Part shown: positions 52,762-63,233 of the stretch, one piece after another
How positions within the stretch are numbered: the first letter of the stretch is position 1
How the letters are laid out: the number at the start of each line of letters is the position of its first letter
Assembly: GCA_027079305.1 (NCBI GenBank)
Contig: JALWVU010000004.1
Location: 22,357-86,356, forward strand
Source: Aquificaceae bacterium
Lineage (GTDB): Bacteria; Aquificota; Aquificia; Aquificales; Aquificaceae
Direction: 5' to 3'
Length of the DNA stretch: 64,000 bases
Position numbers and translations under genes: made by a program
The notes under the pieces: generated by a model
Seen by the model: the letters and a program-made list of their open reading frames with translations, nothing else
Told to the model about the DNA's origin: nothing
Databases searched by the model: none

Positions 52762-53996
52762 AGAGAAGAGAGCCTTAGAAGAGTTTGAAAGGTCCTTTAA
52801 CGTTTTCACGGTAAGGAACGAAACCCAGATAGAAAAGGAACTAAGGAGAGGTCCCAAATACTTAAGGTTTTCTCCTCTCTTAGAGAAGGTATTTCTCAAC
52901 TATTACAGTATATATGGCAGATAAGACTCGCAATAATTCTTGGGGTTATGCTCTACGCTGTATTCGGCATACTGGACAAGATCGTCTTCCCAGAAAGGAA
53001 GGAGCTGATGTGGCTGATAAGATACGGGATTCTCTGTCCCATAGGTATTGCTTTTTTCTTCCTGACTTACAAGGTAAAGGAGGAGTGGCTTATAAATACA
53101 CTCACACCGCGGTGATAGTGGTAGCAGGTCTGGGTATAATAGCGATGATAGCGGTCGCTCCTCAGGATAAGGCCTTTCTCTACTACGCTGGCCTCATGCT
53201 CGTGGTTTTCTACGCCTACACCCTGTCAGCTCTTAGGTTCTTTTATGCGCTCTTTGCTTCTCTCTCCATAACTGTCCTCTACCCGATTGGGGATAACACC
53301 TTCGTGGGAACTTCCACCGATAGACTTATCACGAACATGTTTTTTCTCGGCTCCGCCAATCTTATGGGTATGCCCATAAGCTACCTGTGGGAGCACCGGA
53401 TCAGGAGGGACTTCCTGCTTACCATGCTCCTTGCCCTCGAAAAGAGGAAGAGTGAACAGCTGAACAGGAAGCTGAGGGACATATCCTACATGGACGGCCT
53501 TACCGGAGTTGCCAACAGGCTGAAGTTTGAAGATTACCTGAAAAAAGAATGGGAGAGGGCGAAGAGAACAAAAAGACCCATATCCTTGCTCATGATAGAT
53601 ATAGACTTCTTCAAGGACTACAACGATCTATTTGGTCACTTGAAGGGTGATTCCTGCCTCAGACGAATAGCCCAAACTTTGAACAGACACACAAGGTCCG
53701 ATATGGACTTGGTGGCGAGATACGGAGGAGAGGAGTTTGCAGTTGTTCTCCCGGAAACGGAGCTTCCCCAGGCAAAGAACGTGGCGGACAGGATAGGGGA
53801 GGATATCCTCGCGCTCAACATACCCCATCCCGCCTCCCGTGTGTCAGACAGAGTAACGGTCAGCATAGGCGTGGCGAGTTTGATTCCCAAGGAGAACCTT
53901 CAGAAGGAAGTCCTCATAAGCCTGGCGGACAAGGCTCTGTATACCGCAAAGAAAGCCGGCAGGAACAGAGTTGAGGTATACAGGTTCAACAGCTAA
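52742..53996 (+). pseudogene. Six-span membrane diguanylate cyclase split by two frameshifts
   Basis: Three reading frames join into one plausible protein of about 418 aa. Part 1 (52742 to about 52917) gives MENKESEE...FSPLLEKVFLNYYSIYGR and then a stop. Part 2, in a second frame from about 52918 to 53112, encodes QIRLAIILGVMLYAVFG and MWLIRYGILCPIGIAFFF (two membrane spans). Part 3, in the third frame from about 53085, encodes AVIVVAGLGIIAMIAVA, more spans and a GGDEF domain with GGEEF. The annotated-looking start MADKTRNNS at 52914 is out of frame with the natural N-terminus. The inhibitory RxxD is SDMD, so not product-inhibited by that site. A sequencing error cannot be excluded. Confidence 0.7.
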
Positions 53997-54594
53997 ACCT
54001 TTTGAGAAACAGAATTACCTCCTCATGACCGTAGGACTCGGCAAGATCGAGAGGAGTTAAACCTTCTTCGTCCCTCACGCAGGGATCAGCACCGTTTTCT
54101 AAAAGAGTCCTCACCACATTAAGGTGTCCGTTAGCGGAGGCGACATGTAGAGGAGTCAGACCCACCCCATTCTTTACGTTTACCTCCGCCCCATTCTTTA
54201 TCAGAAAGACCACCACATCTTCGTATCCGTTTCTCGAAGCGAGGTGTAGGGGCGTCCAGCCGTTAAGGTTTTTAACATTCACGTCAGCTCCCCTTTCCAC
54301 AAGTAGCCTTACCACACCCAGATGACCGTTGTTGGCGGCAAAGTGCAGGGGTGTTGCCCTGTATCTGTCCCTGGCGTTCGGATCCGCACCCCTTTCCAGA
54401 AGAAGCCTGACCACATCCACCCTCCCCAGCTCTGAGGCGTAGTGAAGTAGAGAGGCACCCTCAAAGTCCCTAACCGCTGGAAGGTTTTTAAGACTCTTCA
54501 ACTTTTCAATATCTCCTTCCTTAACAAGTCTGAAGAGATCCTCCGCGGTGAAACCGAACCAGAGGAGGGAAAGGAGCAGGAAGAGATATTTCAT
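53986..54594 (-). CDS. Secreted ankyrin-repeat protein
   Basis: 202 aa: signal peptide (MKYLFLLLSLLWFGFTA), then about five ankyrin repeats with the signature 'G.TPLH.A...GH..VV..LL..GAD.N...' (residues about 45-200), e.g. TPLHFAANNGHLGVVRLLVERGADVNV. A periplasmic protein-binding or inhibitor role is typical of such bacterial proteins. Last gene of the rpsB operon, 8 bp after the Trbp111 gene; its 3' end overlaps the convergent GGDEF pseudogene by 11 bp. Confidence 0.85.
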   Translation of the reverse strand: MKYLFLLLSLLWFGFTAEDLFRLVKEGDIEKLKSLKNLPAVRDFEGASLLHYASELGRVDVVRLLLERGADPNARDRYRATPLHFAANNGHLGVVRLLVERGADVNVKNLNGWTPLHLASRNGYEDVVVFLIKNGAEVNVKNGVGLTPLHVASANGHLNVVRTLLENGADPCVRDEEGLTPLDLAESYGHEEVILFLKRFSC

Positions 54595-54602
54595 GGAGAT
54601 CC

Positions 54603-54938
54603 TCAGCTCGCCTTGGCACCCTCCTTAACATCCCTGTCCGGGACTATTAAAGACATGCTTTCCCCGTCAGATAAGGCAAGTATCATTCCCTGGGATTCTA
54701 TACCGAAGATCTTCCGGGGTTTGAGGTTAGCGATCATAAGTATCTTTTTGCCCACAAGCTCCTCGGGGGAGTAGAACTTGGCTATGCCCGCCACAACCGT
54801 TCTCTCCTCGTCCCCGAGGGAGAGTTTCATCTTTATCAGCTTCTCCGACCCTTCTACCCTTTCAGCCTCCAGAACCCTGGCGAGCCTAAGATCGAGCTTT
54901 AGAAAGTCCTCTATACCCACATAGTTCTTCTCTTCCAT
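54603..54938 (-). CDS. Structure-specific tRNA-binding protein, Trbp111 type
   Basis: 111 aa, exactly the length of Aquifex aeolicus Trbp111, a dimeric OB-fold protein that binds the tRNA elbow and resembles the C-terminal domain of methionyl-tRNA synthetase and CsaA. Recognised: FLKLDLRLARVLEAERVEGSEKL, ERTVVAGIAKFYSPEELVGKK, ANLKPRKIFGIESQGMILA. It may be the separate beta chain of a split methionyl-tRNA synthetase or a tRNA chaperone. Confidence 0.92.
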   Translation of the reverse strand: MEEKNYVGIEDFLKLDLRLARVLEAERVEGSEKLIKMKLSLGDEERTVVAGIAKFYSPEELVGKKILMIANLKPRKIFGIESQGMILALSDGESMSLIVPDRDVKEGAKAS

Positions 54939-54946
54939 GGCGACTA

Positions 54947-56518
<1,572 letters not shown>

Positions 56519-56538
<20 letters not shown>

Positions 56539-56632
56539 CGCTTACCTCCATTTGCTTGATCTTCAGAGCAAAGGCAGAGACCACTATGCCACACACCACC
56601 AGACAGGATAAAGCGAGCAGTCCCATAAACAT
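56519..56632 (-). CDS. Possible 37-aa membrane microprotein between rpsB and tsf
   Basis: A short frame with ATG overlapping the rpsB stop (TGATG) and its stop 20 bp inside tsf. The peptide starts [18 protein letters not shown], one membrane span, followed by a short polar tail. Its own Shine-Dalgarno is unclear, so it would rely on coupling to rpsB. It may instead simply span the intercistronic gap; conservation is unknown. Confidence 0.4.
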
Positions 56633-57456
56633 CACTCGTAGTCCGTAGTGTCCTTGTCGATCTCCTCGTATTTCTCGGACATGGCCATGGCCTTCTCGAA
56701 GAGCTCCTTCTCGTGCTCTTCCACCGTGACGATCTTCCTTTCCTTGCGCTCCTCCACCTCTTCCGCGCTCTCTCTTCTCGTCTTTCCTTCCAAAACCGCG
56801 TCAGCTATCTTGGAGGTGAGGAGCTTTATGGACTTTATGGCGTCGTCATTCCCGGGAACCACGTAGTCTATAAGATCGGGATCGCAGTTGGAATCCGCTA
56901 TGGCGACCACGGGTATGCCGAGCTTTCTCGCCTCCTGGACCGCTATGGACTCCCTTACCGTGTCCACCACCCACATTATGTCCGGGAGCCTGTCCATGTT
57001 CCTTATACCGCCGTAGAGCTTCCTGAGCCTCTCCATCTGCCTCCTGAGCCTTCTAACCTCCTTCTTGGGCAAGACCTCGAATATACCCTCCGCTTCCATC
57101 ATCTCCAGCTTGCTGAGCTTCTGGAGGCCCTTCCTGACCGTCTGAAAGTTGGTAAGCAGTCCTCCCACCCACCTCTCGTTAACGTAGTAGGCTCCGCATC
57201 TCTCCGCTTCTTCCTTTATGATCTCCTTGGCCTGCCTCTTGGTGCCCACGAATATGATCTCCGCCCCCTGGGCTACGCTGTCGGAGACGAAGTTGTAGGC
57301 CTCCTCCAGAAGAACGAGGGTCTTGTTGAGGTCTATTATGTGGATCCCATTCTTGACCCCGTAAAGGTAGGGGGCCATCTTGGGATTCCACCTGGACTTG
57401 GAGTGTCCGAAGTGGACACCCGCCTCCAGAAGTTCCTTCATGGAAACTACAGCCAT
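56632..57456 (-). CDS. rpsB: 30S ribosomal protein S2
   Basis: 274 aa from ATG 57456 ([27 protein letters not shown]), which has AAGGAGGTG upstream; the longer open frame is leader RNA. Core signatures: [45 protein letters not shown], and [28 protein letters not shown]. The C-terminal tail (about 230-274) is Glu/Lys-rich. Binds S1 on the 30S platform side. Confidence 0.97.
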   Translation of the reverse strand: MAVVSMKELLEAGVHFGHSKSRWNPKMAPYLYGVKNGIHIIDLNKTLVLLEEAYNFVSDSVAQGAEIIFVGTKRQAKEIIKEEAERCGAYYVNERWVGGLLTNFQTVRKGLQKLSKLEMMEAEGIFEVLPKKEVRRLRRQMERLRKLYGGIRNMDRLPDIMWVVDTVRESIAVQEARKLGIPVVAIADSNCDPDLIDYVVPGNDDAIKSIKLLTSKIADAVLEGKTRRESAEEVEERKERKIVTVEEHEKELFEKAMAMSEKYEEIDKDTTDYE

Positions 57457-57537
57457 CCTACACCTCCTTGGGTTTAGCCTCCCCTTCCCGAAGAACCCTT
57501 GAGAGGGCAACCCAAGCGGGAAGGGTGCGTTCTAAGC
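57457..57537 (-). promoter_or_regulatory. Structured rpsB leader, candidate pseudoknot
   Basis: About 80 nt of leader. A 9-bp stem CCCTTCCCG (57517-57525) with CGGGAAGGG (57482-57490) closes a 26-nt loop. Eight bases of the loop, CTTGGGTT (57509-57516), can pair with AACCCAAG (57467-57474), which overlaps the AAGGAGG ribosome binding site. This is an H-type pseudoknot that could block translation. A 4-bp hairpin CCCT/AGGG lies within the loop. S2-controlled leaders before rpsB are known in other bacteria; that this one acts likewise is inference. Confidence 0.55.
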
Positions 57538-57543
57538 TATCTT

Positions 57544-57572
57544 ATTATACATGCCCAGGAACAGGACCGGCA
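57544..57572 (-). promoter_or_regulatory. rpsB-tsf-pyrH operon promoter
   Basis: On the minus strand: TTGCCG (57567-57572), 18-bp spacer, TATAAT (57544-57549). The -35 lies within the divergent gene beginning at 57551. Confidence 0.7.
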
Positions 57573-57835
57573 AGCTGAAGACCGAACACCATCTCTTGGA
57601 GGGCCTCGGGAAGATCCTCTCGGAGATAGAAAAGTGGGAGGAGGTTGAGAGTATAATACCCGGCAGGATAGTCCGGCAGAACAAGGGAAGGGGATCGAAG
57701 GGTATTTTCCTTAAGTATAGAACCCTGAGCGGTTACAAGCTCCTTTACAAGAGCGGAACCTCCGTTCAGGAGGTCTTCGTGGTGTGCTCGGACTTCGAAG
57801 GTTTTGAAAAAAAGTTCAGGGAGAGATTCGGATGA
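57551..57835 (+). CDS. DUF2103-like hypothetical protein
   Basis: 94 aa basic protein, KLKTEHHLLEGLGKILSEIEKWEEVESIIPGRI..., then RGSKGIFLKYRTLSGYKLLYKSG. The paired histidines and the 'SIIPGRI' segment resemble DUF2103 (described as predicted metal-binding); the match is from memory. The ATG is only one base from the -10 of the opposing rpsB promoter and has no Shine-Dalgarno, so the true start or promoter is unclear. Overlaps proC by 4 bp (ATGA). Confidence 0.6.
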   Translation: MPRNRTGKLKTEHHLLEGLGKILSEIEKWEEVESIIPGRIVRQNKGRGSKGIFLKYRTLSGYKLLYKSGTSVQEVFVVCSDFEGFEKKFRERFG

Positions 57836-58620
57836 GGATCGGGATCGTGGGCTACGGGAACATGGGAAGTGCCTTCGCCAAGGCCCTTTCCCGGTCTGTG
57901 GGAAAGGAAAACATAACAGTTTTCGAGATAAGCTCCGAAAAGAGGGAGAAGGCCTTAGAGGAAGGCTTCGCGGTGGCAAGGGATCTTTTCTTTTTAATCG
58001 AGGAGAGCGATCTTATCCTCCTTGCGGTGAAGCCGAAGGATGTTAAGGGGGTCTTAGAGAAGATAAAGGAGGCTGTCCAAGACAAGATCCTCGTCAGCAT
58101 AGCGGCGGGTGTGGACATAGGTAGTATGGAAGAAGTCGTAGGTAAGGACAAAAAGATAGTAAGGATGATGCCCAACATAAATGTCCTCGTGGGAAGGGGA
58201 ACCATAGCGGTGGCCTGGAACGAGGCCATCTCGGAGCAGGAGTTGTCAAGGACACTCACCACCTTCTCAGTATGCGGTAGCCTATACGAGGTACCCGAGG
58301 AACTTTTCGACAGCTTTACCGCCCTTGCAGGAAGTTCCCCTGCCTTCATCTTCTCCTTTGTGGATGCTCTGGCCATGGCTGGTGTAAAAGAGGGCTTCAG
58401 CTACGAGGTCGCACTAAGGATAGTCTTGGATACAATTTCGGGGAGTGCTCAACTACTCAGGGATCTGGGAGGAAGCCCCAACGAGTGGATAACAAAAGTG
58501 ACTTCCCCCGGCGGGACCACCGTAGAGGGAGTCGCCTACCTGGAGAGGAAGGGCTTTAAGGGGATAGTTATGAGATGCGTGGAGAAAACCTCAGAGAAGG
58601 CAAAAAGGCTGAAGGGCTGA
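57832..58620 (+). CDS. proC: Pyrroline-5-carboxylate reductase
   Basis: 262 aa: N-terminal Rossmann motif GIVGYGNMGSAFAKAL, LLAVKPKDV, VRMMPNINVLVGRG, and the C-terminal catalytic signature SPAFIFSFVDALAMAGVKEGFSYE...TSPGGTTVEGVAYLE. Last step of proline synthesis (NAD(P)H). Overlaps the next gene by 46 bp. Confidence 0.96.
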   Translation: MRIGIVGYGNMGSAFAKALSRSVGKENITVFEISSEKREKALEEGFAVARDLFFLIEESDLILLAVKPKDVKGVLEKIKEAVQDKILVSIAAGVDIGSMEEVVGKDKKIVRMMPNINVLVGRGTIAVAWNEAISEQELSRTLTTFSVCGSLYEVPEELFDSFTALAGSSPAFIFSFVDALAMAGVKEGFSYEVALRIVLDTISGSAQLLRDLGGSPNEWITKVTSPGGTTVEGVAYLERKGFKGIVMRCVEKTSEKAKRLKG

Positions 58621-59225
58621 GGTATTCCTTTCAGCTGAAGGGGAAGCTCGTAGAGATAAAGACCGATTGGAAAGAACATAGAAATCTTTACCTCCCGGTT
58701 CAGAAGCACACCAGCAGGATCATAAAACTGACCAGCTTCCCCTACCCGCCTCTGATAGGGGACGCGGTGGTGAGCAATCTGAAGGATGTGGAGATAGGAG
58801 TCAGAACCGCGGACTGCGCCCCCGTGGTGGCCCTGGGAGAAGAGTGGTTCGGTGTGGCCCACGTGGGCTGGAGGGGACTCCTGTCGGGTATACTCGGGAA
58901 CTTTATAGAAGTCCTCTCCAAATACGAGCCTGTAGAGAATCTCTTCATCTTCATCGGTCCCTGCGCAAAGGCCTGTTGCTACGAGGTCGGTGAAGAGTTT
59001 ATGGACCTCTTTCCGGGACACATAGAGGAAAGAGAAGGAAGGCTTTTTATGGATCTTCAGAGGGCGGTAGAAAGCGAATTAAAGAGACTCGGTGTGAAGA
59101 TGATAGGCCTATACGAGCACTGCACCATCTGCTCAGATATATTCCCTTCCTTCAGAAGGGATAGAACCGAAAGCAGGTTTTTAACGTCAGTCAGGATATT
59201 CGAGCCTATAAGTTCAGAGGTATAG
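58575..59225 (+). CDS. YfiH/laccase-domain (DUF152) multicopper-fold protein
   Basis: 216 aa. Family hallmarks: the metal-site segments RTADCAPVVALG and AHVGWRGLLSGIL, GPCAKACCYEVGEEF, and the C-terminal EHCTICSDIFPSFRRDRTESR. Homologues act on purine nucleosides (phosphorolysis/deamination) or edit peptidoglycan precursors (PgeF). The ATG at 58575 lies inside proC with no evident Shine-Dalgarno; the first conserved residues come after about residue 20, so a non-ATG start near the proC stop is possible. Confidence 0.85.
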   Translation: MRGENLREGKKAEGLRYSFQLKGKLVEIKTDWKEHRNLYLPVQKHTSRIIKLTSFPYPPLIGDAVVSNLKDVEIGVRTADCAPVVALGEEWFGVAHVGWRGLLSGILGNFIEVLSKYEPVENLFIFIGPCAKACCYEVGEEFMDLFPGHIEEREGRLFMDLQRAVESELKRLGVKMIGLYEHCTICSDIFPSFRRDRTESRFLTSVRIFEPISSEV

Positions 59226-59251
59226 CTTAAATCGGTGGTTGCAACAGCAGG

Positions 59252-59280
59252 TTAACCGAGTCTCTTCACTATGTTAAAAT
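59252..59280 (+). promoter_or_regulatory. Promoter of the heme-sensor GGDEF-EAL gene
   Basis: TTAACC (59252-59257), 17-bp spacer, TAAAAT (59275-59280). Only 12 bp separate the -10 from the ATG and no Shine-Dalgarno is seen, so the mRNA would be nearly leaderless. Confidence 0.55.
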
Positions 59281-59292
59281 ATGACATAAATC

Positions 59293-61827
59293 ATGAGATC
59301 TCTCAGCAGGGTAATTTTCATACAGTCTGTGCTTTCCTTTTTGCTATCCTTTGCAATTGTATACGTAGTTCTTTATTCCACTATAAGGAACATACACACA
59401 ACACACATTGAAAAAACGCTCGAAGGTGTTTCAAGGCAGGTGTTTAGCTCTATGTTCCAAGTAATGAAAAGAGGTTGGAAGAGAGAAGATCTACTTGAAT
59501 TTCTGAGAAGTTTAGAAACTTCATATCAGGAAACACCTTTGGTTGTAAACGTGTATAGGGGAGAAAAGGTCAAAAAGCTTTTCGGGGATGTTCCCGAACC
59601 CAAAAAAAGCCAGGAAGTTATTAAAGCTCTTAGAGAAGGTATAAGAACCTACCGTTCTGAAGGTAGAGAGATAGTTTACGTCTACCCCGTCAAAGCGCGT
59701 CAGCTATGCTTGAGGTGTCATACCAATGCCAAGGAGGGAGATATACTGGGAGCAATAGAAACTAGGTTTGATACAAGCGAATTGTTTGCAGATATGAATA
59801 GAAAAATGTTCGCAACGTTACTCTTTTTACTTCCTATGAACACTCTCCTTGCGCTCATTTCATCTATATTTATTCAAACAGTTATAAGGAAGGTAAGCTC
59901 ATCTATAGAAAAGAACATAAATAAACTTAAAAGTGTGGAAGATGTTGGCATGATAGGTATATCAGAAAGCGTTCCTTACAAGGAGTTCAAAGAGCTTGAA
60001 GAATCACTCAGAGTCCTTGCGAAAAAAATAAAGGAAATAGCGGTTGATAAAAGTGTTCTTGAGCTTGAAACTAAGATTCTTGAAAAGTTCATAGTTACCT
60101 CCGAACTTGTGAACGACTGGAGGAAGTATGTTTCACGACTGCTTGAGGATGTAAACGGAATAGTAGAACTTAACGTTATATTTTCTGTTTTCATAGAAGG
60201 AAACCTTCTGGAAGTTGAGGTTTTTTGGCTCCATAATCCCAGCGAAAACATAAAAAGCTTTCTGGAAGAGTTAATAAACAGAGAAGTGATATCGAGATTA
60301 CCCGTAACCACATTTTCTGGAAAAGAGATAGTTTTCCACCACCACGTTTCAAGAGAGGATATAGCATGTACCAAAACTGAAGAGGAAGCTCTTAAGCTCA
60401 GAACCAAGGTGCTTTTCCTTGAAAAGCCACAACTTGGAGGTATAGTTGGAGTGGGATTGAATTCAGAACTGGCTCAAGATCCATATAAGCATCCCGTCCT
60501 CGATGCAATACTTGCAACTCTTATAAATGTCATAGGCTCCGCCAAAGCTATAAGCGCTCACGTTCAGGAAGTTGAGTTCTATGCTATGAGGGATTCTTTA
60601 ACTTTCCTATACAATCAGAGAACGTTTTGGGAGTTATTTAACTACGAACTTGAAAGAGCGGATAGATTAGGGAGAAAGCTGAGCTTAATTCTATTCGACT
60701 TAGATAACTTCAAGGTTATAAACGATACCTACGGGCACGTATTCGGAGATACTATTCTCAGAGAAGTGGGTAGAGTCATATACGAAAAGAAGAGGAAAGC
60801 GGACGTAGCGGCAAGATACGGTGGAGATGAATTTGCAATTATAGCTGTTGGAGCAGGGGTAAACGAAGCCTACATTCTTGCCAAAAGGATTAAGGAAAGT
60901 ATTGAAAGTCTTACTTTTTACGCGGGAGATGAAAAAACGGTGAGTGTGGAAGTGTCCGTAGGGATAGCTACCTACCCCGACCATGCCAAGACTCCGAGGG
61001 ACCTCTTCCTGCTCGCGGATGCCATGCTGAGAAAGGCAAAGGAAGAGGGGAGAAGCAAGTTGAAGGTTCCCTCTTACGAGGACTTAAGTAAGTTGGGCAG
61101 TTTTCTTACAAAGAAAAGTATTCAAGTTTTGGATTCACTAAACAAGAGGGAAGTTATCCCATACTTCCAACCCATAGTAGATCTTAGAACGGGAGAGATA
61201 TTTGCAAATGAAGCATTGATGAGAATAGGAGAACACCACGTGCCCGCATCAGAGTTTGTGGAAATAGCCGAGAATCTCGGTGTTTTAGTTAGGATGGATC
61301 TAATACTTTTCGAGGAAGTTTTTAAAAAAATAAAAGAGCAAGAGTATCGGAAAAAAATATTCCTCAATGTATCTCAGAAATTTCTGCTTATGGAGGACTT
61401 TTCCGACAAAGTTGGCAGATTGGTGGAAAATTTTGGAATACAGCCTGAAAATGTTGTATTTGAACTTACAGAAAGGGACAGTGTTAGGAATGTAGAACTT
61501 CTTGAGAAGTTTATAAAACATATGAAGGAAATAGGGTTCCAATTTGCGATAGACGACTTTGGTTCAGGATACTCGTCTTTTCATTATCTAAAGCGTATTC
61601 CTGTTGATTACGTAAAGATAGAAGGAGAGTTTGTGAAAGATATTACACTGGACTGGAGGGATAGAAGCTTTATCTCTTCCATAGTAGCTCTTGCGAGGGG
61701 TATGGGTATAAAAACCGTAGCAGAATGTGTGGAAAATGAAAATATACTGAAGCACCTTAAGGAGCTCGGCGTAGACTATGGGCAAGGCTTTTACTTTGGC
61801 AAACCCTCTCCGAAGCTTAGAGAATGA
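59293..61827 (+). CDS. c-type-heme sensor GGDEF-EAL protein (cyclic di-GMP turnover)
   Basis: 844 aa. Membrane helix at about 9-30; periplasmic DUF3365/Tll0287-like domain with a CxxCH heme c site (CLRCH, C139-C142-H143); second helix at about 172-195; a GAF-like region (about 260-410); GGDEF domain with GGDEF at 510-514 and the RxxD inhibitory site (RKAD); EAL domain with EALMR (from residue 640), FLNVSQKF, FELTERD, DDFGSGYSS, VKIEG and AECVE. The catalytic sets of both domains look complete. Probably senses redox or a small ligand through heme. DNA is more AT-rich than the neighbours. Confidence 0.9.
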   Translation: MRSLSRVIFIQSVLSFLLSFAIVYVVLYSTIRNIHTTHIEKTLEGVSRQVFSSMFQVMKRGWKREDLLEFLRSLETSYQETPLVVNVYRGEKVKKLFGDVPEPKKSQEVIKALREGIRTYRSEGREIVYVYPVKARQLCLRCHTNAKEGDILGAIETRFDTSELFADMNRKMFATLLFLLPMNTLLALISSIFIQTVIRKVSSSIEKNINKLKSVEDVGMIGISESVPYKEFKELEESLRVLAKKIKEIAVDKSVLELETKILEKFIVTSELVNDWRKYVSRLLEDVNGIVELNVIFSVFIEGNLLEVEVFWLHNPSENIKSFLEELINREVISRLPVTTFSGKEIVFHHHVSREDIACTKTEEEALKLRTKVLFLEKPQLGGIVGVGLNSELAQDPYKHPVLDAILATLINVIGSAKAISAHVQEVEFYAMRDSLTFLYNQRTFWELFNYELERADRLGRKLSLILFDLDNFKVINDTYGHVFGDTILREVGRVIYEKKRKADVAARYGGDEFAIIAVGAGVNEAYILAKRIKESIESLTFYAGDEKTVSVEVSVGIATYPDHAKTPRDLFLLADAMLRKAKEEGRSKLKVPSYEDLSKLGSFLTKKSIQVLDSLNKREVIPYFQPIVDLRTGEIFANEALMRIGEHHVPASEFVEIAENLGVLVRMDLILFEEVFKKIKEQEYRKKIFLNVSQKFLLMEDFSDKVGRLVENFGIQPENVVFELTERDSVRNVELLEKFIKHMKEIGFQFAIDDFGSGYSSFHYLKRIPVDYVKIEGEFVKDITLDWRDRSFISSIVALARGMGIKTVAECVENENILKHLKELGVDYGQGFYFGKPSPKLRE

Positions 61828-62135
61828 TGTGAACCTCTCCTCCCTTACAGAAGGAACTTCCGTTAGGGGATCTTACCCCACCCAGAAGACCCGCATGGGA
61901 ATTCCTGTTAGGACATTCATGTAACCTTTCAGTTAAAGTCTTAGTAACTATGAAACCACACACAGAGCAATCCCGGGTCGTGTAGGACGGGTCAACCTTC
62001 ACCACTTGTGTAGAAAGTCTCTCCTCTCATTCCTTATCTTCTCGCGAATCTTAGCTACTCTCTTTCTCTGTTTCTTCCGGTTGTTTGACCTTCTCTCTTT
62101 TTTGAAAGCTTCCTCTGTTCCTTGCTTCCTCCAAT
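61817..62135 (-). mobile_element. Decayed TnpB (IS200/IS605 family) fragment
   Basis: Reading the minus strand: KEQRKLSKKREK in one frame, then SNNRKKQRKRVAKIREKIRNERRDFLHK in another, both typical of the TnpB mid region, then a jump to VVKVDPSYTTRDCSVCGF, the C-terminal zinc-finger region, in a third frame. About 100 residues (the RuvC-II part) are missing between DFLHK and VVKVDPS, and the second CxxC and final RuvC aspartate are not recognisable. Frameshifts plus internal deletion mean it is dead. No TnpA or intact end is visible. Confidence 0.75.
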
Positions 62136-62192
62136 TATTATTTTCACTAAAGCCCTTACGGGTGACTCACTACACTTCCTCTTTTACGGAAG

Positions 62193-62221
62193 GTGACTTA
62201 GGGCGCAGATTTAGTTAAAAT
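62193..62221 (+). promoter_or_regulatory. hemB promoter, candidate leaderless
   Basis: GTGACT (62193-62198), 17-bp spacer, TAAAAT (62216-62221). The -10 ends 7 bp before the hemB ATG, where transcription itself would be expected to start, and there is no Shine-Dalgarno sequence. Confidence 0.45.
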
Positions 62222-62228
62222 TTAAACC

Positions 62229-63221
62229 ATGCTCATCTCCGGGTTTCCCTTTCTCAGAGGCAGAAGGCTCAGAAGGAACGAGAACATAAGAAGGCTCGTC
62301 AGGGAAAACCGCATAACGCTCGATGATCTGATATATCCGATCTTCGTCAGATACGGGAAGAATGTGGTCGAAGAGGTCCCGTCGATGCCCGGGGTATTCA
62401 GATACTCGGTGGATAAAGTTGCGGATGCGGTCAAGGAGGTAAGGGATCTCGGCATACCTGCGGTTATCCTCTTCGGCATACCAGAGCACAAGGACGAGGT
62501 AGGATCGGACACCTGGAGTGAGGAAGGCATAATCCAAAAGGCGCTCAGGATCCTCAAGAGGGAAGTGCCGGACATTTATCTTATAACGGACGTCTGCTTC
62601 TGTGAATACACTTCCCACGGGCACTGCGGTGTCCTCCACGATCACGAGGTGGACAACGACGCCACCCTCGAGAATTTGAAGAAGCAGGTGGTCTCCCACG
62701 CGGAAAACGGGGCGGACATGGTAGCCCCCTCCGGGATGATGGACGGGATGGTGAAGGCTATAAGGGAGGCTCTCGACAGGGCTGGTTACACCTATGTTCC
62801 CATAATGGCCTACTCCGCCAAGTTCGCCTCCGCCTTCTACGGACCCTTCAGGGAGGCAGCGGAGAGTGCTCCCTCTTTCGGAGACAGGAGAAGCTACCAG
62901 ATGGACCCCGCCAACGGGAGGGAAGCTCTGAAGGAGGTTCTCATGGATGTTCAGGAGGGCGCGGACATAGTCATGGTTAAGCCTGCGCTGGCATACCTGG
63001 ACGTGATCTCTAAGGTGAAGGAGAATACGCTTCTCCCCGTCTGCGCCTACAACGTGAGCGGTGAGTATTCCATGATAAAGGCGGCGGGTAAACTGGGATG
63101 GATAGATGAGAAGAAGGTAATGCTCGAGGCTCTGATCTCCATGAAGAGGGCGGGAGCGGATATGATAATCACCTACTTTGCCAAGGAGGTTGCCCGGCTC
63201 ATAAACAGGGGAGAGGTGTGA
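62229..63221 (+). CDS. hemB: Delta-aminolevulinic acid dehydratase (porphobilinogen synthase), zinc type
   Basis: 330 aa. Zinc-binding cysteines in [17 protein letters not shown], the two Schiff-base lysines in [20 protein letters not shown] and [16 protein letters not shown], and [10 protein letters not shown]. Condenses two ALA into porphobilinogen in heme synthesis. N-terminal [16 protein letters not shown] is typical. It lies directly downstream of the TnpB remnant and has a promoter immediately before its start. Confidence 0.97.
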   Translation: MLISGFPFLRGRRLRRNENIRRLVRENRITLDDLIYPIFVRYGKNVVEEVPSMPGVFRYSVDKVADAVKEVRDLGIPAVILFGIPEHKDEVGSDTWSEEGIIQKALRILKREVPDIYLITDVCFCEYTSHGHCGVLHDHEVDNDATLENLKKQVVSHAENGADMVAPSGMMDGMVKAIREALDRAGYTYVPIMAYSAKFASAFYGPFREAAESAPSFGDRRSYQMDPANGREALKEVLMDVQEGADIVMVKPALAYLDVISKVKENTLLPVCAYNVSGEYSMIKAAGKLGWIDEKKVMLEALISMKRAGADMIITYFAKEVARLINRGEV

Positions 63222-63233
63222 TAAAACTTCCCA

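Noticed and set aside
52900..53115. Programmed -1 frameshifting in the GGDEF gene
   Set aside because: Neither junction shows an X-XXY-YYZ slippery heptamer or an obvious downstream stem.
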